Source: Arthrobacter ipis (GTDB lineage Bacteria; Actinomycetota; Actinomycetes; Actinomycetales; Micrococcaceae). Taken from it: a DNA stretch of 64,000 nt. The notes below the pieces were generated by a model that ran no database searches, was not told the origin of the DNA, and saw only the letters and a program-made list of their open reading frames with translations. Within the stretch, counting starts at the first letter, position 1. Every line of letters begins with the position of its first letter. The stretch lies in the NCBI RefSeq assembly GCF_014694315.1, contig NZ_JAAOXD010000001.1, positions 869,859 through 933,858 on the forward strand, read 5' to 3'. This document shows positions 33,170-46,411 of the stretch, piece by piece. A program made the translations under genes and the position numbers.

Positions 33170-34687
33170 CTACTCAGCCGGAGCTGCAGCTTTGTCCTTG
33201 TTCTTCTTCTTCTTTTCCGGCCACGGGCCGAGCTTTTCCCGCTTGCCGGCGGCTTCGCCGAGGCGCGTGGTGTCGGCGAGGTCGCCCACCTTGTGGACCT
33301 TCAGCGAGTTGGTGGAACCGGCTTTTCCGGGAGGGGATCCGGCAGCAATGACCACGAGGTCGCCGTCTTCCACCAGTCCCATGTCCAGCAGGCTGCGGTC
33401 CACCTGTGCGGTCATTTCATCCGTGTGGCCTACTGTGGCAACGAGCTGCGGCTGGATGCCCCAGGTCAGTGCCAGCTGGTTCCACACGTGCTCCACCGGA
33501 GTGAACGCGAAGACCGGCTTGATCGGGCGGAGGCGGGACAGGCGGCGAGCCGAGTCACCGGACTGCGTGAACGTACAGATGTACTTGGCGTCCAGCTGGT
33601 CCGCGATTTCGACGGCGGCACGGGTGATGGCGCCACCGCGGGTCTTGGGCTTGGTGCCCAGCGGGGGGACGCGCTCCAGGCCGTGCTCCTCGGTGGACTC
33701 GATGATCCGGGCCATGGTCTTGACCGTCTCGATCGGGAACTTGCCCACGCTGGTCTCGCCGGACAGCATGACCGCGTCAGCGCCGTCGAGCACGGCGTTG
33801 GCGCAGTCAGAGGCCTCCGCACGGGTCGGGCGCGGGTTGTCGATCATCGACTCAAGCACCTGGGTGGCCACGATGACCGGCTTGGCCCAGCGGCGTGCCA
33901 GTTCGATGGCGCGCTTCTGCACGATCGGCACTTCCTCCAGCGGAAGCTCCACGCCGAGGTCGCCACGGGCCACCATGATCGCGTCGAACGCGTCGATGAT
34001 CTCGTGGAGCTGCTCCACGGCCTGGGGCTTCTCGATCTTGGCGATCACCGGAACGCGGCGGCCTTCCTCGTCCATGATCTCGTGGACCCGCTTGATGTCA
34101 GCGGCGTCACGGACGAAGGACAGGGCAACGAGGTCCACGCCGCGGCGCATCGCCCAGCGCAGGTCGTCCTCGTCCTTTTCGCTCAGCGCGGGGACGTTGA
34201 CGGCGACACCCGGGAGGTTGATGCCCTTGTTGTTGGACACGAACCCGCCGACGGTCACCTTGGCGACCACCTTGACGTCGTCCACCTCGATGGCGCGCAG
34301 CGCAACCTTGCCGTCGTCGATCAGCAGGGCATCGCCCGGGTTGACGTCCTCGGTAAGGCTCTTGAGCGTGGTGGAGCAGATCTCCTTGGTGCCGGGAACG
34401 TCCTCGGTGGTGATCGTGAAGATGTCCCCCACCGCCAGCTCGTGGGGACCGTCGACAAAGCGGCCCAGGCGGATCTTCGGGCCCTGCAGGTCGGCCATGA
34501 TGGCCACGGCCTTGCCCAGATCGGACGCGGCCTTGCGGACGTTTTCATAGGTGTTGTCATGCACGGAGTAGTCGCCGTGGCTCATGTTCATACGGGCTAC
34601 ATCAACGCCGGCTTCCAGCACCGCAAGGGTGTTTTCATAGCTGGCAATGGCCGGTCCGAAGGTGGCCACAATTTTTGCGCGTCTCAT
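33170..34687 (-). CDS. pyk: Pyruvate kinase
   Basis: 505 residues. It converts phosphoenolpyruvate and ADP to pyruvate and ATP. The N-terminus RRAKIVATFGPA, the catalytic Lys region VIAKIEKPQAVEQL, the metal-binding MVARGDLGVELP and the VATQVLESM blocks are all present. A C-terminal Lys/Ala-rich tail of about 25 residues extends past the family core. It lies downstream of gltBD but has a separate start and its own terminator. Confidence 0.97.
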   Translation of the reverse strand: MRRAKIVATFGPAIASYENTLAVLEAGVDVARMNMSHGDYSVHDNTYENVRKAASDLGKAVAIMADLQGPKIRLGRFVDGPHELAVGDIFTITTEDVPGTKEICSTTLKSLTEDVNPGDALLIDDGKVALRAIEVDDVKVVAKVTVGGFVSNNKGINLPGVAVNVPALSEKDEDDLRWAMRRGVDLVALSFVRDAADIKRVHEIMDEEGRRVPVIAKIEKPQAVEQLHEIIDAFDAIMVARGDLGVELPLEEVPIVQKRAIELARRWAKPVIVATQVLESMIDNPRPTRAEASDCANAVLDGADAVMLSGETSVGKFPIETVKTMARIIESTEEHGLERVPPLGTKPKTRGGAITRAAVEIADQLDAKYICTFTQSGDSARRLSRLRPIKPVFAFTPVEHVWNQLALTWGIQPQLVATVGHTDEMTAQVDRSLLDMGLVEDGDLVVIAAGSPPGKAGSTNSLKVHKVGDLADTTRLGEAAGKREKLGPWPEKKKKNKDKAAAPAE

Positions 34688-34752
34688 ATACCTACCCTAT
34701 TTGTCACTTGCATTGGTTAAGTTGTCGCGGAGATGAATTCCCCGGATCGGCG

Positions 34753-36202
<1,450 letters not shown>

Positions 36203-36210
<8 letters not shown>

Positions 36211-39200
36211 CGGTCACCTCCAGGATTCGAGACCAAACTTCTTCGCCGTCGGGGTCAAGGCCCTCTTCGATGGCGTCAAGACGGGTTTGCAGCACTGCGG
36301 CGTAGTCGCGCGGCAGCACCTTGGTTATGCGGGCAGCGGTGTCGTCGAAGTTGTCGAGCAGACGCGCGGCCAGCTGGGATTCGGTTTCCTCCACGTGCTT
36401 GACCAGCAGGCCGTGGACAATGTCGCGGTCCTCGGCGTCCAGTTCAAGGAGCTGGAGTTCGCCGGACTCGAGGGCTTGCTTGTTCACCCGTTCAGTCCGC
36501 AGGTCCAGCACGTAGGCCGTACCGCCGGACATGCCGGCGCCGAAGTTGCGGCCGGTGCGGCCGATGATCAGCGTCTGCCCGCCGGTCATGTACTCGCAGC
36601 CGTGGTCGCCGATGCCTTCAACAACAGCGGTGGCGCCGGAGTTGCGGACCAGGAAGCGTTCGCCCACCTGGCCGCGCAAGAACAGCTCGCCGCTGGTTGC
36701 GCCGTAGCCGATCACATTGCCGGCAACGACGTTGCGTTCGGCCTGGAATACGTTGGTGCGGTCCGGGCGGACGATGATCCGGCCGCCGGAGAGCCCCTTG
36801 CCGACGTAGTCGTTGGAGTCGCCGTACAAGCGCAGCGTGATGCCGGCAGGCAGGAAAGCGCCCAGCGACTGCCCCGCGGTGCCGTTCAGCGTGATGTCAA
36901 TCGTGTCAGTGGCCAGCACGTCCGTGCCGAACGTCTTGGTCACGACGTGGCCCAGCATGGTGCCCACCGAGCGGTCGGTGTTGATGACGTCCACCGTGAT
37001 CTTCACCGGGGCACGGTCGGTTAGCGCCTCGGCAGCCATGGTGATGAGCCGCTGGTCGAAGTGCTTGTCCAGCTCGTGGTTTTGGCCCGTCAGGTTCCGC
37101 AGCGGGGCGTCGTCGTCGAACTCGAGGCCGTGCAGGATCGGATCCAGGTCCAGCCCTTCCGCCTTCCAGTGGCTGATGGCGTCCTGGGTGTCCAGCATTT
37201 CGGCGTGGCCGATCGCTTCCTCGATGCTCCGGAAGCCGAGCTCCGCGAGGATCTCGCGGACTTCCTCGGCCAGGAACTCGAAGAAGTTGACCACGAACTC
37301 CGGCTTGCCGCTGAAGCGGGCGCGCAGCTCGGGGTTCTGCGTGGCAACGCCCACCGGGCAGGTGTCCAGGTGGCAGACGCGCATCATGATGCAGCCTTCA
37401 ACCACCAGCGGTGCCGTAGCGAAGCCGAATTCCTCGCCGCCGAGCAGCGCGGCGATGACGACGTCGCGGCCGGTCTTGAGCTGGCCGTCCACCTGTACCA
37501 CCACGCGGTCGCGCAGGCCGTTGAGCATGAGCGTCTGCTGGGTCTCTGCGAGACCCAGTTCCCACGGCACACCGGCGTGCTTGAGCGAGTTCAGCGGCGA
37601 GGCGCCGGTTCCGCCGTCGTGCCCGGAAACAAGCACGACGTCGGCCTTGGCCTTGGTGACGCCGGCGGCAACTGTGCCGATGCCCACCTCGGAGACGAGC
37701 TTGACGTGCACCCGGGCCGAGGGGTTCGCGCGCTTCGCATCGTAGATGAGCTGCGCGAGGTCCTCGATCGAGTAGATGTCGTGGTGCGGGGGCGGGGAGA
37801 TGAGTCCGACACCGGGGGTCGAGTGGCGCGTCCGGGCAACCCAGGGGTAGACCTTCTGGGCCATCAGCTGGCCGCCTTCGCCGGGCTTCGCACCCTGGGC
37901 CATCTTGATCTGGATGTCGTCCGCGTTGCTCAGGTAGAGGCTCGTGACGCCGAAGCGGCCCGAGGCAATCTGCTTGACGGCGGAACGGCGCTCGGGATCG
38001 AGCAGGCGGTCCACGTCCTCGCCGCCCTCACCGGTGTTGGACTTGCCGCCCAGCCGGTTCATGGCGATTGCGAGGGTCTCGTGGGCTTCCTTGGAGATGG
38101 AGCCGTAGCTCATGGCCCCCGTGGAGAAGCGCTTGACGATGCTGGAGACCGGCTCCACTTCCTCGAGCGGCACGGCGGGACGCGCGCCGTCCTTGAACTT
38201 GAGCAGACCGCGCAGGGTCATCAGGTTCTCGGACTGGTCGTCCACGCCCTTGGTGTAGGCCTTGAAGATGTCGTAGCGGCGCTCACGCGTGGCGTGCTGC
38301 AGCCGGAAGACCGTCTCCGGGTTGAAGAGGTGAGGCTCGCCGTCGCGGCGCCACTGGTACTCGCCGCCGCCCAGCAGGGGACGGTGCGGCTGTTCAATGC
38401 CGCCCTCGGGGTAGGCCATCTGGTGCCGCGCGGAAACCTCTGCCGCGATGACGTCCAGGCCTACGCCGCCCAGCTGGGAGTGCGTTCCGGCGAAGAATTC
38501 GTCCACCAGTTCCTGGCCCAGGCCAAGCGCTTCGAACGTCTGCGCGCCGGTGTAGGACGCTACGGTGGAGATGCCCATCTTGGACATGATCTTCAGGACA
38601 CCCTTGCCGAGGCCCTTGATCAGGTTGTAGACGCCGTCCTGCGGGGTCACGCCCACCACGTCGCCTGCAGCGATGAGCTGCTCCACGGATTCCATGGCCA
38701 GGTACGGGTTCACAGCGGAGGCACCGTAGCCCACGAGCACTGCCACGTGGTGCGTCTCGCGGACGTCGCCGGCCTCGACCACCAGGGCGGTCTTGGTGCG
38801 GTTGGCGCTGCGCAGCAGGTGGTGGTGCACGGCGCTGACCAGCAGCAAGGACGGGATCGGGGCCCACTGCGCGTTGGAGTCGCGGTCCGACAGGACCACG
38901 TACTGTACGCCGCGGTTGATGGCACCGGAGACCTGCTCGCAGATTTCGGTGAGCCGGGCACGCAGCGCGTTCTCGCCACCCTCGGGGCGGTAGAGGCCGC
39001 GGACCTTCATGGCCACGCGGTTGCCCTCCGCGTCCTCGATGTTGGCGATCTTGGCGAGCTGGTCATTGTTGATCACCGGGAACGGCAGGGAGACCTGCGG
39101 CTGGCGCACCTGCTTGGTGTCCAGGAGGTTGCCGTTGGGACCGATGGCGCAGGTCAGGGAGGTGACCAGTTCTTCACGGATGGCGTCCAGCGGCGGGTTG

Positions 39201-40819
39201 GTGACCTGCGCGAAGGACTGCACGAAGTAGTCGAAGAGCAGGCGGGGGCGCTTGGACAGCACAGCCACCGGGGTGTCGGAGCCCATGGCGCCCAGCGGTT
39301 CGGCGCCGGTGCGGGCCATCGGGCCCAGCAGGATCTTGAGCTCTTCGGTGGTGTAGCCGAAGGTGCGCTGGCGGATGTTCACGGACGCGGCGGTGTGCAC
39401 CACGTGCTCGCGTTCCGGCAGCTCGTTGAGGTCGATCAGGTTGTCCTTGACCCACTCGGCCCAGGGGTTCGCCGCAGCGACCTCGGCCTTGACCTCGTCA
39501 TCGCCGATGATCCGGCCGGCCTCGGTGTCCACCAGGAACATCTTGCCGGGCGAGACGCGGCCCTTCTTGACCACCTTGGAGGGTTCGACGTCGATCACGC
39601 CCACCTCGGAGGCGAAGACGACCAGGCCGTCCTCGGTGATCCAGTAGCGGCCGGGGCGCAGGCCATTGCGGTCCAGCGTGGCACCCACGAGGGCGCCGTC
39701 GGTGAACGACACGGCGGCGGGGCCGTCCCACGGCTCCATCAGGAGGGAGTGGTACTCGTAGAACGCCTTGCGTGCCGGATCCATCGTGGCGTGGTTTTCC
39801 CAGGCCTCGGGGATCATCATCATGATCGCGTGGGTGATGGGGCGGCCGGACAGCCACAGCAGCTCGGCCACTTCATCGAAGGAAGCGGAGTCGGATGCAC
39901 CCGGGGTGCAGATCGGGAACAGCTCTTCCGGCGAGTCGCCCAGCAGCGGGTTGGCGAGCTGGGACTGGCGGGCGCGCATCCAGTTCCGGTTGCCCTTGAC
40001 GGTGTTGATTTCACCATTGTGGGCGATGGTGCGGAACGGCTGGGCCAGCGGCCAGGACGGGAAGGTGTTGGTGGAGAACCGCGAGTGGACGATCGCCAGC
40101 TTGGTCTTGAAGCGCTTGTCCGACAGGTCCGGGTAGAACGGTTCCAGCTGGGCCGTCGTCAGCATGCCCTTGTAGACGATGGTCCGCGAGGACAGCGACG
40201 GGAAGTAAACACCGAACTTGTTCTGGGCGCGCTTGCGGATGCGCCAGGCGCGGCCGTCCAGGTCGTTGCGGTCCAGCTGCTCGCCGGTTGCCGAGGCGAA
40301 GAACGGCTGGGAGAAGTACGGCATGCAGGCGCGCGCCATGGCACCGACAAGATCTGCGACGACGGGAACCTCGCGCCAGCCAAGGACCGTCAGGCCCTCG
40401 TCAGCGGCCAGGCCCTCGATGCCGGCCTTGGCGGCGTCGGCCTCGCGCTGCTCAGCGGGCAGGAAGGCGGTGCCCACCACGTACTGGCCGGGGGCCGGAA
40501 GTTCGAATTCGGTGACGGCACGGAAGAACTCGTCCGGTACCTGCATCAGGAGGCCGGCACCATCACCCGTGCCCTCATCTGCGCCGACGGCACCGCGGTG
40601 CTCGAGGTTGCGCAGGGCCGTCAGGGCGGCGTCGACAATGTCGTAGCCGGGCTCGCCGCGCAGGGTGGCGATAATCGCAAGACCGCAGGCGTCCTTCTCC
40701 TGCTCCGGGTTGTAGAGCCCGGCTGCCTCGGGGAGCGCCGCGAACCGCTTGAACGGCGACATGGCGGCGTCCGGCTGGTTCGGTCCGGACCAGCTGGGGC
40801 TTGAAAGAGTTTGGGTCAT
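36203..40819 (-). CDS. gltB: Glutamate synthase large subunit
   Basis: About 1538 residues. It hydrolyses glutamine and passes ammonia to 2-oxoglutarate, giving two glutamates. A short propeptide ends before the catalytic Cys in EKDACGLAI. The FMN synthase domain carries GEGGED and the [3Fe-4S] motif [13 protein letters not shown]. The C-terminal beta-helix is rich in glycine repeats. ATG 40819 follows AGGAAGG; a frame-open start at 40885 has no such site. Confidence 0.97.
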
Positions 40820-41085
40820 GGGAGACGTCCTTCCTCCTGATCGTGCGTATGGAAGGGACAACGTTGGCCCCACTCGGAGCGCCACTGTGATGGGCGCAAC
40901 AAAGTGTTAATGCTTACTGGAAATTGTAGGGCAGGCACACGTGCTGAACTAACAGTTACGCAGGCTTCCGCCCCGGGCTTGACCGGTCAGCAGCTCTATG
41001 CTGACCGGAATGTGCCTCTGCCACGACGCTGTGGGTGTCGGGCGCTCTGAGCGGTAACTCTCTGCTGCCCTGGTACCGGTGCCTT

Positions 41086-42348
41086 CTAGCGTGAGCTGTC
41101 GGCCTCCGGTGCGGTCCCGGTGTCTGTGCCACCGGACTTTCCGGTGTTCCGCGGCTCCGCGGCGGCTGGGGTTCCGCCGGTGGATGCCGGGACTGCTTCC
41201 GTTTGGGCAGAAGTTAGCCCGGAACCGTTTCGGTTATCAGGGAGACTACCACGCGATTCACTATCTGAGACAACAGGGTCCATATCACGGACCGGATTAC
41301 CGGTCACATTCGGAGTGGAGCCGGAGTCCTTCGACCCGTCCCCTACCACTGACGAACCGGCGACTTTTGCGCTGGCCGGCGTTCCGCCGTCGGACTTGGC
41401 AGCCGCAGCGGGGGCTGGCTCCCGGCCCGGCAGGTAGACACTGTCCGCGTTGCCGTCCTTGCGCCGGCCCAGCCAGATGAACACGGCCAGCGCGGCGAGG
41501 AACACGAAGATGCTGGTCCAGACGTTCAGCCGGGTGGTGATCCCGAACAGGCTGATCTGCTCGGCGTCATCGATCCGCATGGCCTCGATCCAGACCCGGC
41601 CCAGCGTGTAGTACATGGCATACAGCCAGAAGAGCCGGCCGCGGCGGAAGTGGAACCGGCGGTCCAGGGCCAGCAGGATCAGCACGCCCGCGATGTTCCA
41701 GAGGGATTCATAAAGGAACGTGGGGTGGAACAGGGTGTCCGCCGGGTAACCCGCCGGGAAATTGGCGTTGTCCGCATCCACCTGGAGTCCCCACGGCAGC
41801 GTGGTGGGGCCGCCGAACAACTCCTGGTTGAAGTAGTTTCCCCACCGGCCGAGGGCCTGCGCCAGGAGAAGCCCCGGAGCCGCGGCATCGAGGAACGCCG
41901 TGAGCTTGACCCCTGCACGGCGGCAGCCGATCCAGGCACCGAAGGCACCCAGCACCACGGCGCCCCAGATTCCAAGGCCGCCGCGCTGGATCTGCGGGAT
42001 CAGGGACAGGTCCCCGGTGCCGTCGAAGCCCGGACCGAAGTACGCGTCCGGGGACGAGAACACGTGGTAGAGCCGGCCCCCGATGATCCCGAAGGGGATG
42101 GCCCAGATGGCGATGTCCCAGACGCTGCCTTCGGGCGCTCGGCGCCTGGCCCAGCGGACCGACGTCAGCCAGAGGCCGACGACGATGCCCGCCAGGATGC
42201 ACAGGGCGTAGGCATGGATGCGGAGCGATCCCCACGGCAGCGGAATATCAAACCCGGACCAGTCCGGGCTCGGGATGCTTGCGGGCACCATACCGGCTGA
42301 AAGCAGGCCAGACTGTACCAGCGCGGCTGCGGTGAGGAGCGTCTGCAT
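41086..42348 (-). CDS. lgt: Prolipoprotein diacylglyceryl transferase with long C-terminal tail
   Basis: 420 residues. Lgt attaches diacylglycerol to the lipobox cysteine of exported lipoproteins in the membrane. The family signature GRWGNYFNQELFG and the GGRLYHV motif (catalytic His region) are present, with about seven membrane segments in the first 290 residues. The remaining ~130 residues form a Ser/Gly/Pro/Asp-rich, probably disordered tail, longer than in E. coli but common in actinobacteria. It starts eight bases after trpA and is likely in the same transcript. Confidence 0.95.
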   Translation of the reverse strand: MQTLLTAAALVQSGLLSAGMVPASIPSPDWSGFDIPLPWGSLRIHAYALCILAGIVVGLWLTSVRWARRRAPEGSVWDIAIWAIPFGIIGGRLYHVFSSPDAYFGPGFDGTGDLSLIPQIQRGGLGIWGAVVLGAFGAWIGCRRAGVKLTAFLDAAAPGLLLAQALGRWGNYFNQELFGGPTTLPWGLQVDADNANFPAGYPADTLFHPTFLYESLWNIAGVLILLALDRRFHFRRGRLFWLYAMYYTLGRVWIEAMRIDDAEQISLFGITTRLNVWTSIFVFLAALAVFIWLGRRKDGNADSVYLPGREPAPAAAAKSDGGTPASAKVAGSSVVGDGSKDSGSTPNVTGNPVRDMDPVVSDSESRGSLPDNRNGSGLTSAQTEAVPASTGGTPAAAEPRNTGKSGGTDTGTAPEADSSR

Positions 42349-42355
42349 TGTTGCG

Positions 42356-43155
42356 TTACTTCCTGGTCAGTCCGGTACAGAGGTCTTTGGTGAGCTGCGC
42401 AACGGCGTCCACGCCGCCGTCGCGCACGGCCGCAACGAGCGCCGAGCCGACGATCACGCCGTCCGCGTAGGCAGCGATTTCCGCGACCTGCTCAGCGGTG
42501 GAAACGCCGAGGCCCACGCACACGCGTTCGGCACCGGCGGCCTTGGCCGCGGCCACGACGTCCTCGGCCGCCGAGCTCACCGACGAGCGGGCGCCGGTGA
42601 CGCCCATGATGGAGACCGCGTAGACGAATCCGCGGCTCGCGTCCACAGTCCGGCGCATGCGCTCGGGGGTGGAGGAGGGCGCCACCAGGAAGACACGGTC
42701 CAGGCCGTATTTCTCCGACGCGTCCATCCACTCGGCTGCCTCGTCCGGGATCAGGTCCGGGGTGATGAGCCCGGCTCCCCCGGCCTCGGCCAGGCGCCGC
42801 GAGAACTCGTCCACGCCCATGCGGACCACGGGGTTCCAGTACGTCATGACCAGGACAGCAGCGTCCGTCTGGCTGGTGATGCCGGCGACGACGTCAAAGA
42901 CCTGGCGGACGGAGAACCCCTTGGCCAGGGCCTCGGTGGTGGCTGCCTGAATGACCGGGCCGTCCATGACGGGGTCGGAGTACGGAATGCCGACTTCGAT
43001 CAGGTCGGCGCCGTTGCGGGCCAGGGCGATGCCGGCGGCGATGGTCTCCTCGACGCTGGGGTACCCGGCGGGCAGGTAGCCGATCAGGGCCGCGCGGCCT
43101 TCCGCGCGGGCCTTGTCGATAGCGATGGCCGACTTGCTGGTGATGTCCGCTGTAG

Positions 43156-43159
<4 letters not shown>
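42356..43159 (-). CDS. trpA: Tryptophan synthase alpha chain
   Basis: 267 residues, a TIM barrel that cleaves indole-3-glycerol phosphate to indole. The catalytic Glu lies in [16 protein letters not shown] and the second catalytic Asp in the strand at [14 protein letters not shown] context. The phosphate loop [10 protein letters not shown] is visible. GTG 43159 overlaps the trpB stop by four bases (GTGA), so longer in-frame starts inside trpB are rejected. Confidence 0.96.
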
Positions 43160-44481
<1,322 letters not shown>

Positions 44482-44575
44482 CAGTCTCACCATCCTGTTC
44501 ACTTTTTCTTATTGATGTCAGGCACCATCTGCCCGCATGTCGTGCGGACGGATGGCGCCACGGTTGGGTGGGAGC

Positions 44576-45394
44576 TCAGGCCCGGGCGGCGATGGCCGCG
44601 GCCCCGGCCGCCGTGAACTCCGCAATGCGTTCACGCGGGGTGGCGTCGCTGACGAGCGCCTCCCCCACCAGGATGGCGTTGGCACCGTGCGCCGCGTAGT
44701 GCGCGACGTCGTCGGCGTTCCGAACGCCCGACTCCGCCACCACCACGGCGCCGGCCGGAATGCTGCCGGCGAGTGAGGCGAAAAGGGAGCGGTCGACGTC
44801 GAGCGTCTTGAGGTTGCGCACGTTGACGCCGATGATCCGGGCGTCGGCGGCCACGGCGCGCTCGACTTCCTCCGGCGTGTGCGTTTCCACCAGCACGTTC
44901 ATGCCGAGCTCGCGGCTCAAGCTGCTGAATTCACGCAGCTGCTGGTCGGACAGGGCCGCCACGATCAGGAGGATGAGGTCCGCGCCGTGGGCGCGGGCTT
45001 CCCAAATCTGGTACTCGTCCAGGGTGAAGTCCTTGCGCAGCAGCGGGACGTCCACCCGGGCGCGCACGGCATCCAGGTCAGCCAGCGAACCGCTGAAACG
45101 GCGCTGCTCGGTGAGCACGCTGATCACCGCGGCTCCGCCGTCGGCGTACTGCACGGCCAGCGACGCGGGGTCCGCGATGCTGGCGAGGTCGCCCTTGGAG
45201 GGGCTGCGGCGCTTGATCTCGGCGATGACCTTGAGCTCGCCGCGGTCCGCGGACGTGCCGCCGAGGGCAGCCCAGGCGTCCCGGGCGGGAGCCGCCGCCA
45301 AGGCGCGCTCCTTCACCTCTGCGAGGGACACGAGGCGCATCCGGGCCTCCATGTCCTCCCTGACACCGGCGTTGATGTCGTCGAGAACCGTCAC
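44576..45394 (-). CDS. trpC: Indole-3-glycerol phosphate synthase
   Basis: 272 residues, a TIM barrel that closes the indole ring from carboxyphenylaminodeoxyribulose phosphate. Motifs VIAEIKRRSPSKG (catalytic Lys), LLRKDFTLDEYQI and VAESGV are diagnostic. The ATG lies two bases after the stop of the HGxxPAAW gene, so it is translationally coupled. Confidence 0.96.
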   Translation of the reverse strand: MTVLDDINAGVREDMEARMRLVSLAEVKERALAAAPARDAWAALGGTSADRGELKVIAEIKRRSPSKGDLASIADPASLAVQYADGGAAVISVLTEQRRFSGSLADLDAVRARVDVPLLRKDFTLDEYQIWEARAHGADLILLIVAALSDQQLREFSSLSRELGMNVLVETHTPEEVERAVAADARIIGVNVRNLKTLDVDRSLFASLAGSIPAGAVVVAESGVRNADDVAHYAAHGANAILVGEALVSDATPRERIAEFTAAGAAAIAARA

Positions 45395-45396
45395 GG

Positions 45397-45678
45397 TTAG
45401 TGGCTGTTCTTGATCTTGCTGCCGCCCACGCCGTAGCCGGCCTTGCGCATAATGAAGCCTGCCAGCAGGCCCAGGACCATGACGGCGATGCCGGCCCAGA
45501 AGATCGGGGAGTTGGCAATGACGAACGCGATGGAGGCGATGAGGGCGCCGATGAGCATGACGATCACGCAGGTCCAGGCGGCCGGGCTATTGCCGTGGCC
45601 CAGGTCGATGCTGTGGTCGATGCCGTGGTGCTCCTTGGGGGCAGCGGGCTTGGTACCGGAAACAGTGGCTTTGCTCAT
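45397..45678 (-). CDS. HGxxPAAW-family small membrane protein
   Basis: 93 residues with two adjacent membrane segments (about 33-55 and 58-78). The motif HGNSPAAW just before the first segment defines the HGxxPAAW family, found in actinobacterial tryptophan loci with no known function. A strong ribosome site GAGGAG precedes the ATG. It lies two bases before trpC, so it is clearly part of the operon. Confidence 0.88.
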   Translation of the reverse strand: MSKATVSGTKPAAPKEHHGIDHSIDLGHGNSPAAWTCVIVMLIGALIASIAFVIANSPIFWAGIAVMVLGLLAGFIMRKAGYGVGGSKIKNSH

Positions 45679-45775
45679 GTGAATCTCCTCAGGATCAATA
45701 CTGCTTACATTCTGCCATTTTTTGCCGCGGCCTTCGGCATCGCGCCCGGGGCGCGTGGCTGCGTGACCCGCCGGC

Positions 45776-46411
45776 TCAGGTGGGGTCGTCGCCCCGGGAG
45801 AGCCTGTCCCAGCTGTCGATCTCGTCCACCGGGCCGCTCTGGTCCGCTGCGGGACCCGCCGCGGCGGCGTCGTACTTGGTGCGGGACTTCCAGTACCGCC
45901 CGGCCGGAACCACCAGCAGGCCGCCGGCGGCCAGCAGGGAACCTGCGATGACGGCCAGCACCGGGAAGGCACTCACGCTCACGTCCGCGCTGCCACCCGA
46001 AACGCCGGTGGCCGCGGCGATGGATCCCTGGGCTGCGGCCAGCGGATCAGCGAGGACAGTGGCTGCAGCAGCGATGATGCCAACCGCCGCCAGCACGATG
46101 ATGGCCGTGGTGACCCAGCGGGCGATCCTTCCGGCGATGGAGGCCGCGAGCCCGCCCGCCAGTGCGACGAGGGCCAGGGCCGTGACCGTGGTGGCGGCTT
46201 TGCTGCCCTGGACCTGGAGGCCGCCTTCGCTTCCGGCGGCCTGGCCCAGCTGCTGGGGGTCGAGATGGACCGTCAGCCAGGTCTGCGTGGTGGTGCCGAA
46301 GACCGCCAGCGCCAGGGCCGCGATCAGCAGCACCACCGTGGACTTGCGGGCCCAGCCCGGAACCGCGCCGCGCGCTTTGGCCGGGGTGGCGCGTCCTGCG
46401 GGTACCGCCAT
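45776..46411 (-). CDS. Tryptophan-locus conserved membrane protein (TIGR02234 type)
   Basis: 211 residues with about four membrane segments and a charged C-terminal tail. Position (directly after trpE, overlap TGATG), size and the WLTVHLDP-like loop match the actinobacterial Trp-region conserved membrane protein. Its role is unknown; transport or membrane tethering of tryptophan enzymes has been guessed. Family assignment rests mainly on context and topology. Confidence 0.8.
   Translation of the reverse strand: MAVPAGRATPAKARGAVPGWARKSTVVLLIAALALAVFGTTTQTWLTVHLDPQQLGQAAGSEGGLQVQGSKAATTVTALALVALAGGLAASIAGRIARWVTTAIIVLAAVGIIAAAATVLADPLAAAQGSIAAATGVSGGSADVSVSAFPVLAVIAGSLLAAGGLLVVPAGRYWKSRTKYDAAAAGPAADQSGPVDEIDSWDRLSRGDDPT

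Noticed and set aside
37061..40804. A 1247-codon open frame antisense to gltB
   Set aside because: High-GC codon bias opens the opposite strand. gltB has full family motifs; the antisense product is low complexity, rich in His, Val and Gly, with no recognizable domain.
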